A DNA stretch of 63,462 nt from VFMC01 sp044238435 (GTDB taxonomy: Bacteria > Actinomycetota > Acidimicrobiia > Acidimicrobiales > Ilumatobacteraceae), in assembly GCA_044238435.1 (NCBI GenBank), contig JBIIDH010000006.1, forward strand, positions 1 to 63,462, in the 5' to 3' direction. The notes below the pieces were generated by a model, which was not told the DNA's origin, ran no database searches, and was given only the letters and a program-made list of their open reading frames with translations. Of this stretch, positions 52,167-60,091 are shown piece after piece (within the stretch, counting starts at the first letter, position 1; each line of letters starts with the position of its first letter). A program made the position numbers and the translations under genes.

Positions 52167-53575
52167 GTCCGATGCCCGTTGCTCCGATCGATCTGTCCGC
52201 ACCGCAGCGCCTGCACGTGGTGGGTGTGGGCGGCCCAGGCATGAGCGCCATCGCCATCGTGCTGGCCGAGATGGGGCACCGCGTGAGCGGCAGCGACATC
52301 CGCGATCGTCCGGTGCTCGATCGACTCCGCGCCGGCGGGGTCGACGTGCAGATCGGGCACCAGCGCAGTCACGTCGACGGATGCGACGCGGTCACATATT
52401 CCACCGCCGTGCCCGAGCGCAACGTCGAACTCGAACAGTCGCGCTCTACGGGCATCATCACCCTGCGCCGCGCCGGCATGCTGGCCTCGATCTGCGCCCG
52501 CGCCAAGTCGCTCGGGGTGGCCGGCACGCACGGCAAGACCACCACCACCTCGATGCTCATGCTCATCCTCGCCGAGGCCCAGTTGCGGCCCAGCTTCGTC
52601 ATCGGCGGCGACGTCACCGACATGGGTACCGGGGCGCAGTGGACCGGTGGCGAATGGCTGGTCGTGGAGGCCGACGAGAGCGACGGAACCCACCTCGAGC
52701 TGCCGCTGCACGGCACCATCCTCACCAACGTCGAAGCCGATCACCTCGACCACTACGGCACGTTCGCCGAGATCGAGGCAGGGTTCGACCGCTACCTCGC
52801 CCAGGTCCCTGGCCCCAAGGTGTTGTGCTCCGACGACGAGGTGTGCCGTCGGCTGGCAGCAGGGCACGACGCGATCACATACGGCACCGGGCCCGAGGCG
52901 CAGGTCCGCGCCGTCGACCTGGTCGCCCGCGACGGGTCGTTCCGCTTCGGGGTGGAGCGCAACGGCGAACGCCTCGGCACGGTCGACCTACCGCTGCGCG
53001 GCATCCACAACGTGCGCAATGCCACCGGCGCGTTGGCGATGGCTCTGGCCATCGGTGTGCCGTTCGTCGACGCAGCTGCTGCGTTGGCCCGCTTCGGTGG
53101 TGTGGCCCGACGCTTCGACATCCGCGGCGCCTCGGGCGGGGCCACCCTGGTCGACGACTACGCGCACCTGCCCACCGAGATCGCCGCGGTGCTCGCTGCC
53201 GCCAAGGGCAGCGGCGACGGGTGGAGCCGGGTGGTGGCCGTGTTCCAGCCGAACCGGTTCAACCGGATGGCGGTGCTGTGGCCCGAGTACGCCGATGCGT
53301 TCGTCGATGCCGATGTGGTGGTGCTCACCGACATCTATGCCAGCGGCACCACGCCGATCCCGGGCGTCACCGGCAAGCTGGTGGTGAACGCGGTCATCGA
53401 TGCGCACCGCGATGCTCGTGTGGTGTGGCTGCCCCGACGAGCCGATCTGGTCGAGTTCGTGGCGCGCGAACTGCGCGATGGCGACGTGTGCATCTCGATG
53501 GGCTGCGGCGACATTGCCTCGTTCCCGAGCGAGGTACTCGAACGCCGGGCCGAACTCGCAGTGAGACGCGGGTGA
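52163..53575 (+). CDS. murC: UDP-MurNAc-L-alanine ligase
   Basis: First amino-acid ligase of peptidoglycan synthesis. The 470-residue protein has the N-terminal HVVGVGGPGMSAIA, SGSDIRD, the ATP loop GTHGKTTTTSM, ADESDGTHLEL and DDYAHLPTEI. Normal length and intact motifs. It overlaps murG and murB by 4 nt. Confidence 0.95.
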   Translation: MSPMPVAPIDLSAPQRLHVVGVGGPGMSAIAIVLAEMGHRVSGSDIRDRPVLDRLRAGGVDVQIGHQRSHVDGCDAVTYSTAVPERNVELEQSRSTGIITLRRAGMLASICARAKSLGVAGTHGKTTTTSMLMLILAEAQLRPSFVIGGDVTDMGTGAQWTGGEWLVVEADESDGTHLELPLHGTILTNVEADHLDHYGTFAEIEAGFDRYLAQVPGPKVLCSDDEVCRRLAAGHDAITYGTGPEAQVRAVDLVARDGSFRFGVERNGERLGTVDLPLRGIHNVRNATGALAMALAIGVPFVDAAAALARFGGVARRFDIRGASGGATLVDDYAHLPTEIAAVLAAAKGSGDGWSRVVAVFQPNRFNRMAVLWPEYADAFVDADVVVLTDIYASGTTPIPGVTGKLVVNAVIDAHRDARVVWLPRRADLVEFVARELRDGDVCISMGCGDIASFPSEVLERRAELAVRRG

Positions 53576-54549
53576 CCGTGCAGGATGCCGGGCCCGATGC
53601 CGTCGCTGTCGCGGCGGAAGTGCTGGGTGAGTTGGCCGAGACCGCGGTGCCCCTCGGTCCGATGACCACGTATCGCGTGGGCGGTGCAGCGGCATTGTTC
53701 GTGCGGCCGCAGTCGATCGCCGACCTACAGGTGGTGGCCGAGGCCATCGGCCGCTCTGGCCTGCCTGTCCTGGTGGTGGGTCGGGGGTCGAACCTGCTCG
53801 TGGCCGACGAAGGCTTCCGTGGAATCGCGCTGTCGCTGGCGGCCCTGGGCAACGACATCGAGATCGCCGGCGATCTGGTGCGAGCCGGGGGAGCGGTGGC
53901 GCTCCCCGTGCTCGCCCGGCGCACCGTGGCGGCCGGTCTGCAGGGGTTCGAGTGGGCCGTCGGAGTGCCGGGGACGGTCGGCGGTGGGGTGAGGATGAAC
54001 GCCGGCGGGCACGGCTCCGACATGGCGGCGGCCCTCGTCGAGGTGGAGTTGTTCGACCTCCTGGAGCGTCGGCACGGCCACGTCGCTGCCGATCGACTGG
54101 GGCTGCGCTTCCGTGGTTCCGACCTGGCCGATCACCAGGTGGTGGTCAGCGCCCGATTGCATCTGGCGCCAGGCGACCGCGAACGGTCGGAGGCCGAACT
54201 CGACGAGATCGTGCGTTGGCGGCGCGAACATCAGCCGGGTGGGCAGAACGCCGGCTCGGTGTTCGTCAACCCGGTGCCGGGCGAACTGGCCGCCGGGGCG
54301 CTGATCGACGGCCTCGGACTCCGCGGGATGCGGATGGGGACGGCACACGTCAGCGACAAGCACGCCAACTTCATCCAGGCCGACGACGGCGGGTCGGCCG
54401 CCGACGTGCGTGCACTGATGGGTGAGGTCCGTCGCCTGGTGGCCGAGCAGACCGGCCACCTGCTGCGCAGCGAGGTGCGCCTCGTCGGGTTCGCCGACGA
54501 CGACCACGAGCGCGAGCGCGGGGCGCTGTTCGCCGGGGTGTCGTGGTGA
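53572..54549 (+). CDS. murB: UDP-N-acetylenolpyruvoylglucosamine reductase
   Basis: FAD-dependent reductase that forms UDP-MurNAc. The 325-residue protein starts at a GTG overlapping the murC stop; family marks are TTYRVGGAA, VVGRGSNLLVAD, GVPGTVGGGVRMNAG and GGQNAGSVFVNP, which contains the catalytic Ser. The insert typical of type I enzymes is reduced, as in other actinobacterial MurB. The ftsQ start overlaps its stop. Confidence 0.94.
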   Translation: MTVQDAGPDAVAVAAEVLGELAETAVPLGPMTTYRVGGAAALFVRPQSIADLQVVAEAIGRSGLPVLVVGRGSNLLVADEGFRGIALSLAALGNDIEIAGDLVRAGGAVALPVLARRTVAAGLQGFEWAVGVPGTVGGGVRMNAGGHGSDMAAALVEVELFDLLERRHGHVAADRLGLRFRGSDLADHQVVVSARLHLAPGDRERSEAELDEIVRWRREHQPGGQNAGSVFVNPVPGELAAGALIDGLGLRGMRMGTAHVSDKHANFIQADDGGSAADVRALMGEVRRLVAEQTGHLLRSEVRLVGFADDDHERERGALFAGVSW

Positions 54550-55706
54550 ACGAACCCCGTCCTGCCGATGATCAGGTGCCGTCGACTGTGCTCGATGAAC
54601 TGAAGCTGGCCTTTGCCGACGAGGAGCCCACCGAGCCGCCCGTGGCCGTTGCGCTCCCGTTGCCTGCCGACCCGTTGCCTGCCGACCCGACGCCGCTGGA
54701 GGCTGCTGCGGTCGAGCCGGTGCCGGCCGACCCGACGCCGGTGGAAGCTGCTGTGGTCGAGCCGGCGCCGACGGTACGGCCCACCATCGTCATCGGCGGC
54801 GGCGGAGACGAACTGCCCGACACGCTGTACCTCGACGATGTGATCGACGGTGGCGACCGTCGCGACGACGGCAACGGACGCACCATCGTCATCGGTGACG
54901 ACCTCGACGTGAGCGGTGCGTTCGATGCCGTGCCGGTGCCGAACCGGCAGATGGACCCGCGGGTGCGCGAACGGCGTATCGCCGTGAAGCGCGAACGAGG
55001 TCGACGTCGGCTCATCATCATCGGTTCGGTCGCCGGCGTGGTGGTGCTGCTGGTCGCTGCGCTCGCCGTGCTGTCGTCGTCGCTGTTCGCCGTCGAACGC
55101 GTCGACGTGCAGGGAGCCACCTACAGCCAGGCCCGGTATCCCGACGAGTTCCAGGCGATCGTCGACGACCTGATGGGTGAACCGGTGCTGTTGGTCGACA
55201 CGATGGCCGCCGAACGGGCCCTGGAGGAGATCCCGTGGATCGAGCGGGCGTTCGTCACCACCGACTTCCCGAACCGGGTGCTCATCGACGTTCGTGAACG
55301 GCTGCCGGTGGCCGTGCTCGTCGGCTCCGACCAGCGGTACCGGGTGATCGACCGCGACGGCCGGGTGCTCGACGTGCTCGACGGCCGACCGCGCGACTAC
55401 ATGCTCGTCACCGGCCCGGCACCCGATGCCGAGCCGGGGGAACTGACCGGCGAACCGTTCGCCCTGGCCGCGCAGTTGGTGAGCGCCCTTCCCGCTGAGA
55501 TCCGCGCCCTCACCGAATCGGTGTCGGTCGATGCCACCACCGGCGACTTCGGGCTCGCCTTCACCGGCGGCATCGACGTCCGGCTGGGCAGCTTCGACCG
55601 CATCGACAGCAAGTTGGCCCGCCTCCTGCAGCGGGTCAGGGAGGGTCTCGACGGCATCGTGGGCATCGATGTGTCGACCGATGAGATCTCCGACATCACC
55701 GGATGA
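54546..55706 (+). CDS. ftsQ: cell division protein FtsQ
   Basis: A bitopic division protein of 386 residues: a long acidic and Pro-rich cytoplasmic tail (about 1-150) with PADPTPxEAAxVEP repeats, one helix (about 158-180), a POTRA domain opening FAVERVDVQGATY and the FtsQ beta-domain. GTG 54546 gives the GTGA overlap seen at most junctions in this cluster; GTG 54543 is the alternative. The tail is much longer than in E. coli and resembles that of other actinobacteria. Confidence 0.92.
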   Translation: MNEPRPADDQVPSTVLDELKLAFADEEPTEPPVAVALPLPADPLPADPTPLEAAAVEPVPADPTPVEAAVVEPAPTVRPTIVIGGGGDELPDTLYLDDVIDGGDRRDDGNGRTIVIGDDLDVSGAFDAVPVPNRQMDPRVRERRIAVKRERGRRRLIIIGSVAGVVVLLVAALAVLSSSLFAVERVDVQGATYSQARYPDEFQAIVDDLMGEPVLLVDTMAAERALEEIPWIERAFVTTDFPNRVLIDVRERLPVAVLVGSDQRYRVIDRDGRVLDVLDGRPRDYMLVTGPAPDAEPGELTGEPFALAAQLVSALPAEIRALTESVSVDATTGDFGLAFTGGIDVRLGSFDRIDSKLARLLQRVREGLDGIVGIDVSTDEISDITG

Positions 55707-55823
55707 TCAGCCACGGGTGGCGCCATCGTGGCTGCTCGACGGGGCACCCCGTCGGGGTGGCTCCCCGCGTTCGGGCCTCCGGCGTGCGAGACTGTGGCAT
55801 CGTGCACTGTATGCATCGTTCCC

Positions 55824-55849
55824 CTGCCGAGGTCACTACGATTCGGCAG
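55824..55849 (+). promoter_or_regulatory. inverted repeat around a -10 box upstream of ftsZ
   Basis: CTGCCGA (55824-55830) and TCGGCAG (55843-55849) are perfect inverted repeats flanking TACGAT (55837-55842), a good -10 hexamer. No clear -35 is seen. The 195-nt gap 55707-55901 between ftsQ and ftsZ otherwise holds only the ftsZ ribosome binding site (GGAGG, 55889-55893). An ftsZ promoter with an operator over its -10 is a reasonable reading. Confidence 0.5.
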
Positions 55850-55901
55850 TCATGCAGACACGACTCGCACTACTCGATTCGATGAACCGGAGGTCCCGCC
55901 G

Positions 55902-56990
55902 ATGGCCGGCGCGCCACAGAATTATCTCGCCGTGATCAAGGTGATCGGCGTGGGCGGAGGCGGCGTGAATGCCGTCAACCGGATGATCGACGCAGGTCTG
56001 AAGGGTGTCGAGTTCATCGCAGTGAACACCGACGCGCAGGCGCTGCTCATGAGTGATGCCGACGTGAAGCTCGACATCGGCCGCGACCTCACCCGCGGGC
56101 TCGGTGCAGGCAGCGACCCCGAAGTGGGCCGCGCCGCAGCCGAGGCGCACCGCGACGAGATCGAGGAGATGATCAAGGGCGCCGACATGGTGTTCATCAC
56201 CGCCGGCGAGGGTGGCGGCACCGGCACCGGCGCCGCTCCGGTCATGGCCGAGGTGGCGCGCTCGATGGGTGCACTCACGATCGGTGTGGTCACCCGTCCG
56301 TTCAGCTTCGAAGGTCGTCGTCGTGCCGTGCAGGCCGACGCAGGCGTGCAGAAGCTGAAGGACAAGGTCGACACCCTCATCGTCATCCCGAACGACCGCC
56401 TGCTCACGGTGGCCAACGAAAAGACCAGCGTCCTCAACGCGTTCAAGATGGCCGACGAAGTGCTGCTGCAGGGTGTGTCGGGCATCACCAACCTCATCAC
56501 CACGCCTGGTCTCATCAACACCGACTTCGCCGACGTGAAGGCCATCCTCTCGGGCGCCGGTTCGGCGCTGATGGGCATCGGTCAGGCCAGTGGCGAGAAC
56601 CGTGCGGTCGTGGCCGCCAAGGCAGCCATCTCCAGCCCGTTGCTCGAGGCCGCCATCGACGGGGCTCGCGGCATCCTGCTGAACATCACCGGTCCATCGA
56701 GTATGGGCCTGTTCGAGATGAACGCTGCGGCCGAGATCATCCACGGCGTGGCGCATGCCGATGCGAACATCATCTTCGGCACGGTCATCGACGACGAGAT
56801 GGGCGACGAGGTGAAGGTCACTGTCATCGCTGCCGGGTTCGATCGGTGGGACGGCAGTCCGGCCGGCAAGTCGGTGAAGGCCGCCGAACCCAAGCCGGTG
56901 TCGACACTGAAGGACCTGTTCGCCGACGATGCTGTCGCGCCGCTCGGCGGCGACGACGACGATTTCGACGTTCCCTCGTTCCTGAAGTGA
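55902..56990 (+). CDS. ftsZ: cell division GTPase FtsZ
   Basis: Tubulin homologue that forms the division ring. The 362-residue protein has VGGGGVNAVNRM, the tubulin signature GGGTGTGAAP, the T7-loop NTDFADVK and a short acidic linker ending in the conserved tail DDFDVPSFLK, which binds SepF and other partners. GGAGG precedes the ATG by 8 nt, a stronger start than its neighbours. The pgeF gene starts on its stop codon. Confidence 0.97.
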   Translation: MAGAPQNYLAVIKVIGVGGGGVNAVNRMIDAGLKGVEFIAVNTDAQALLMSDADVKLDIGRDLTRGLGAGSDPEVGRAAAEAHRDEIEEMIKGADMVFITAGEGGGTGTGAAPVMAEVARSMGALTIGVVTRPFSFEGRRRAVQADAGVQKLKDKVDTLIVIPNDRLLTVANEKTSVLNAFKMADEVLLQGVSGITNLITTPGLINTDFADVKAILSGAGSALMGIGQASGENRAVVAAKAAISSPLLEAAIDGARGILLNITGPSSMGLFEMNAAAEIIHGVAHADANIIFGTVIDDEMGDEVKVTVIAAGFDRWDGSPAGKSVKAAEPKPVSTLKDLFADDAVAPLGGDDDDFDVPSFLK

Positions 56991-57697
56991 ACCTGCGGCA
57001 GGTGCCGCTCTCCATTGCCCGGCCCGGTGCCGCGGTGCACATCCGCTGCAGCGAACGTATCGACGGCAACTTCCATCTCGAACAGTCGGCCGAGGCGCTC
57101 GATGCGACGCGCCGGAAGTTCGTCGATCTGCCGTGGACGCAGCTCGACGAGGTGCACGGTTCCACGGTGCTGGTGGTCGACCGACCGGGTGCGTTCGACG
57201 GGGTGATCGGCGACGCGCTGGTCACCGAACTCGACGACGCCGTGCTCGGCGTCTGGGTGGGCGACTGCGCGCCGGTGGCGTTGGTGGGCGATACCGGTGC
57301 GGTGGGTGCCGTCCATGCGGGCTGGAAGGGCATCGAGCGCGGTGTGCTGCAGACCACGGTGGCCACCATGCGTCGTCTGGGCTGCGTCGAGATCGAGGCG
57401 GTCCTCGGGCCCTGTATCCACCCGTGCTGTTACGAGTTCGGTGCGGCCGACCTCGAGCGTCTCGCTGCCAGGCTCGGCGGCGAGGTGGTGGCCTGCACCC
57501 GAGCGGGCACCCCTGCCCTCGACGTCGTAGCGGCCGTTCGTGCTGCACTCGGAGAGGTGGGTGTGGGCCTCGACGACCGATCGGCGTGCACCGGATGTGA
57601 GGTCGATCGGTACTACTCGCACCGGGCGCGACGCGATGTGGGTCGTCAGGTGATGGCGGTCTGGCGCACTGCCTCACCCGCTGGGGGAGCGGTGTGA
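56987..57697 (+). CDS. pgeF: peptidoglycan editing factor PgeF (multicopper-oxidase-like, DUF152)
   Basis: A 236-residue protein of the YfiH/PgeF family. The zinc-binding purine-nucleoside site is visible in VHAGWKG, GPCIHPCCYEF and CTGCEVDRYYSHR. In E. coli the homologue prevents incorporation of wrong amino acids into peptidoglycan; family members also show adenosine phosphorylase and deaminase activity in vitro. It starts at a GTG overlapping the ftsZ stop (GTGA), the usual actinobacterial position. Confidence 0.9.
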   Translation: MNLRQVPLSIARPGAAVHIRCSERIDGNFHLEQSAEALDATRRKFVDLPWTQLDEVHGSTVLVVDRPGAFDGVIGDALVTELDDAVLGVWVGDCAPVALVGDTGAVGAVHAGWKGIERGVLQTTVATMRRLGCVEIEAVLGPCIHPCCYEFGAADLERLAARLGGEVVACTRAGTPALDVVAAVRAALGEVGVGLDDRSACTGCEVDRYYSHRARRDVGRQVMAVWRTASPAGGAV

Positions 57698-58359
57698 CCG
57701 TCGATCCGCGAGTGGTGGCGGAACGCCTCGACGCCATCCGTCACCGGATCGAGGCCGTCGTCGGGGCAGGTCGTGCTGCCGATGTCGACGTGCTCGCCGT
57801 CACCAAGACGTTCGGCCCCGACGCCGTGCAGGCCGCCATGGCCGCCGGCTGTCGTGCCGTGGGCGAGAACTATGCGCAAGAACTCGCCGCGAAGTTCGTC
57901 GGTCTGGAACCGCGCCCCGAGGTGCATTTCATCGGGCAGTTGCAGACCAACAAGGTGCGGCTCGTCGCGCCGTTCGTGGCGGTGTACGAGACCGTCGATC
58001 GCTCGTCGCTCGCGGCAGAGATCGCCAAGCGGGCGCCCGGTGCTCGGGTCCTGGTGCAGGTCGACACCTCGAACGAGCCCGGAAAGGGTGGCTGCCCCGT
58101 CGCCGACGTGGCGGCACTGGTCGACACCTGTCGTGGGCTGGGCCTGCACGTCGAGGGGCTGATGACCGTGGGTCCCACCGAGGGCGGGCCCGAGGCGGCC
58201 AGGCCCGGATTCCGAACCGTGCGCCAGTTGGTCGATGCGCTCGGTCTCACCGTGTGCTCGATGGGGATGAGCGACGATCTCGAGGTGGCCGTGAGCGAAG
58301 GCTCCACCGAGGTGCGGGTGGGGAGTGCCTTGTTCGGGAGTCGTCCACCTCGCGGCTGA
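57694..58359 (+). CDS. PLP-binding homeostasis protein (YggS/PLPBP family)
   Basis: A 221-residue pyridoxal-phosphate protein with the PLP Lys in LAVTKTFGPD, then GENYAQEL, HFIGQLQTNKVR, SMGMSDDLEVAV and VRVGSALFG. It controls free PLP and amino-acid pools and is commonly found between ftsZ and sepF in Gram-positive bacteria. The GTG start overlaps the pgeF stop by 4 nt. No catalytic activity is expected. Confidence 0.93.
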   Translation: MTVDPRVVAERLDAIRHRIEAVVGAGRAADVDVLAVTKTFGPDAVQAAMAAGCRAVGENYAQELAAKFVGLEPRPEVHFIGQLQTNKVRLVAPFVAVYETVDRSSLAAEIAKRAPGARVLVQVDTSNEPGKGGCPVADVAALVDTCRGLGLHVEGLMTVGPTEGGPEAARPGFRTVRQLVDALGLTVCSMGMSDDLEVAVSEGSTEVRVGSALFGSRPPRG

Positions 58360-58395
58360 CGAGATCGGCTAGCCTCACTCCTCCAGGAGGATCAG

Positions 58396-58971
58396 ATGTC
58401 GATCTGGAAACGGGCAATGGACTATCTCGGGCTCGGTCCCGACGATGCCTACGATGATTACGACTTCCCTCCGGAGCCGGAGGTGCGGCCCGCTCGTTCT
58501 CGCGCGCCGCGCGAGATGGAGGCACCGGCTCGTGGGGCACGCCCGCCGATGGAGTACGAGCCCGAGGTCGCCGTGCGCACCGTGCCAGCGCGTCCCACCT
58601 TCCCCAGTCGCAACGACGAGCCCACGGGCCGTCGCCCCGTTCCTGCGGGCGACGACTCGAGCGTGCAGCCGCGTCCCATCAACGCGCCGCGCAGCACCGG
58701 TGGCCGCGGCAGTGCCACCAACCTCGACCCGCACACCGTGCGGCCTCGTCAGTTCGACGCTGCGCAGGAGATCGCCGACAAGTTCAAAGATGGCCAGCCG
58801 GTCATCGTCAACCTGGAAGCAACCGACCGCGAGGTGTCACGGCGCCTGGTCGACTTCGCGAGCGGCTTGTGCTACGGCCTGAACGGCACGATGGAGAAGG
58901 TCGCGTCGGGCGTCTACCTGCTGAAGCCCGCAGGGTCGCGTCCCAGCGGTAGCGCCGACACCTTCGACTGA
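58396..58971 (+). CDS. sepF: cell division protein SepF
   Basis: Membrane anchor and organiser of FtsZ. The 191-residue protein has the N-terminal amphipathic helix MSIWKRAMDYLGLG that binds the membrane, a Pro/Arg-rich linker (about 25-110) and the SepF core (QPVIVNLEATDREVSRRLVD, then GLNGTMEKVASGVYLL). AGGAGG before the ATG, and a TAGCCT box further upstream, suggest its own promoter in the 36-nt gap. In actinobacteria without FtsA and ZipA it is the essential FtsZ anchor. Confidence 0.94.
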   Translation: MSIWKRAMDYLGLGPDDAYDDYDFPPEPEVRPARSRAPREMEAPARGARPPMEYEPEVAVRTVPARPTFPSRNDEPTGRRPVPAGDDSSVQPRPINAPRSTGGRGSATNLDPHTVRPRQFDAAQEIADKFKDGQPVIVNLEATDREVSRRLVDFASGLCYGLNGTMEKVASGVYLLKPAGSRPSGSADTFD

Positions 58972-58995
58972 CACGCTCAGCGCGCGCCGCGCGCC

Positions 58996-59001
58996 TACGA
59001 T
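58996..59001 (+). promoter_or_regulatory. -10 box for a leaderless divIVA transcript
   Basis: TACGAT ends 6 nt before the ATG at 59008; there is no ribosome binding site between them. Confidence 0.5.
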
Positions 59002-59007
59002 CGGGCG

Positions 59008-59808
59008 ATGGAACTGACGCCCGCTGAGGTCTCCCAGGCAACCTTCCGGATCACCCGCAAAGGGTTCGAGCCCGAGGAAGTGCGCCGGTATCTCACCGAG
59101 GTGTCGCGAGCCCTCGAAGCTGCCCAGCAGCAGTCGTCGGCGATGGAGGCCCGGGCACGTGCCGCGCTGGCCAAGTTGCATGAGGCCAGCCAGGCTCCGC
59201 AGGGTCCGTCTCCCGACGAGGCCCAGGCCATCTCGCGGGCCTTGCTGCTGGCGCAACGTACCGCCGACACCACCATTGCCGAGGCCGACCAGAAGGCTGC
59301 CGACATCATCGCTGCCGCCACGGCACAGGCCGATGAGGCGCGCACTGCGGCACAGAACGAATCGGCTGCGCTGGTCGAGGCTGCTCGCACCGACGCCCGT
59401 CGTGCCCGCGACGAGGAGAACCTGCGTGCCGAGAACGAGGTGCAGGCGCTGCTGGCCCGGCGCGACTTCCTCGTCGCCGACGTCGAGCAACTCGAGCAGC
59501 ACCTCGTCACGCACCGCGAGCGGCTGCGTGAGGTGGCCGGCGAACTGGTCGCCGTAGCAGAGCGCAGCGCCGGTGGGCTCGGCGACCTCCGCCGACCGCT
59601 GCTGTCGGCATCTGATGCGCCGCCCCAGCCGGAGGTGGCTGCCGTTGTCGAGCAGGACGCCACCATGGCGCTGCCGGCGGTGGCCGACGACACGCCGCTC
59701 GGCGAGGCCATGGCCTCGTGGGCGACCGAGCCGTCCGACGCCACCGATCCGTCGGGAATCGACGCCGGAGGCGAGGCTGCACCGGTGCTGCGGTTCGGCG
59801 ACGCCTGA
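59008..59808 (+). CDS. DivIVA-domain protein
   Basis: A 266-residue coiled-coil protein. The N-terminus (TPAEVSQATFRITRKGFEP, EEVRRYLTEVSRAL) matches the DivIVA lipid-binding and dimer region, followed by a coiled coil to about residue 190 and an acidic, disordered C-terminus. In actinobacteria DivIVA (Wag31) marks poles and directs growth. This version is placed as in other actinobacterial clusters, though YggT-type genes usually found between sepF and divIVA are missing. Confidence 0.87.
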   Translation: MELTPAEVSQATFRITRKGFEPEEVRRYLTEVSRALEAAQQQSSAMEARARAALAKLHEASQAPQGPSPDEAQAISRALLLAQRTADTTIAEADQKAADIIAAATAQADEARTAAQNESAALVEAARTDARRARDEENLRAENEVQALLARRDFLVADVEQLEQHLVTHRERLREVAGELVAVAERSAGGLGDLRRPLLSASDAPPQPEVAAVVEQDATMALPAVADDTPLGEAMASWATEPSDATDPSGIDAGGEAAPVLRFGDA

Positions 59809-59852
59809 CCGGGCCTTCTCCTGATCCGGCCTGTCCCTGATCATGCCGGTGC

Positions 59853-60084
59853 CAGCCGACGGTGCAGCGCAGCCCAGCGGGCAGCCGGTATCGTTGCCAC
59901 AACGGCGTCGACGGGGCCATCACCCCCGAGCCTTCGGAAGAACGGCCTCCGGGCTCACTAGAACCGAACGGGTCCAGCCCGTCATCGCTGGCGGAATCGA
60001 GTGGTTCGGGGCTGCGGCCGCGGGCAAGCAGGGTGGTATCGCGGGCTCCGGCTCGTCCCTGTCGGCAGTGTCACCGCGCAGGAG
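59853..60084 (+). promoter_or_regulatory. T-box riboswitch of ileS (translational type)
   Basis: The 283-nt gap before ileS holds a tRNA-sensing leader. The T-box bulge reads GGGTGGTATCGCG (60031-60043) with TGGT at 60034-60037 to pair the tRNA 3' end. It sits in an antisequestrator made of CAGGG/CCCTG (60029-60033, 60057-60061) and CGGGC/GCTCG (60042-60046, 60051-60055). A hairpin ACGGG/CCCGT (59968-59982) matches the stem II pseudoknot region. ATC triplets at 59890-59892 and 59919-59921 are candidate isoleucine specifiers. CCCTG can pair instead with CAGG of the ribosome binding site (60079-60082), so uncharged tRNA should expose that site. Stem I appears short, as in actinobacterial ileS leaders. 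Confidence 0.92.
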
Positions 60085-60091
60085 AACCACG

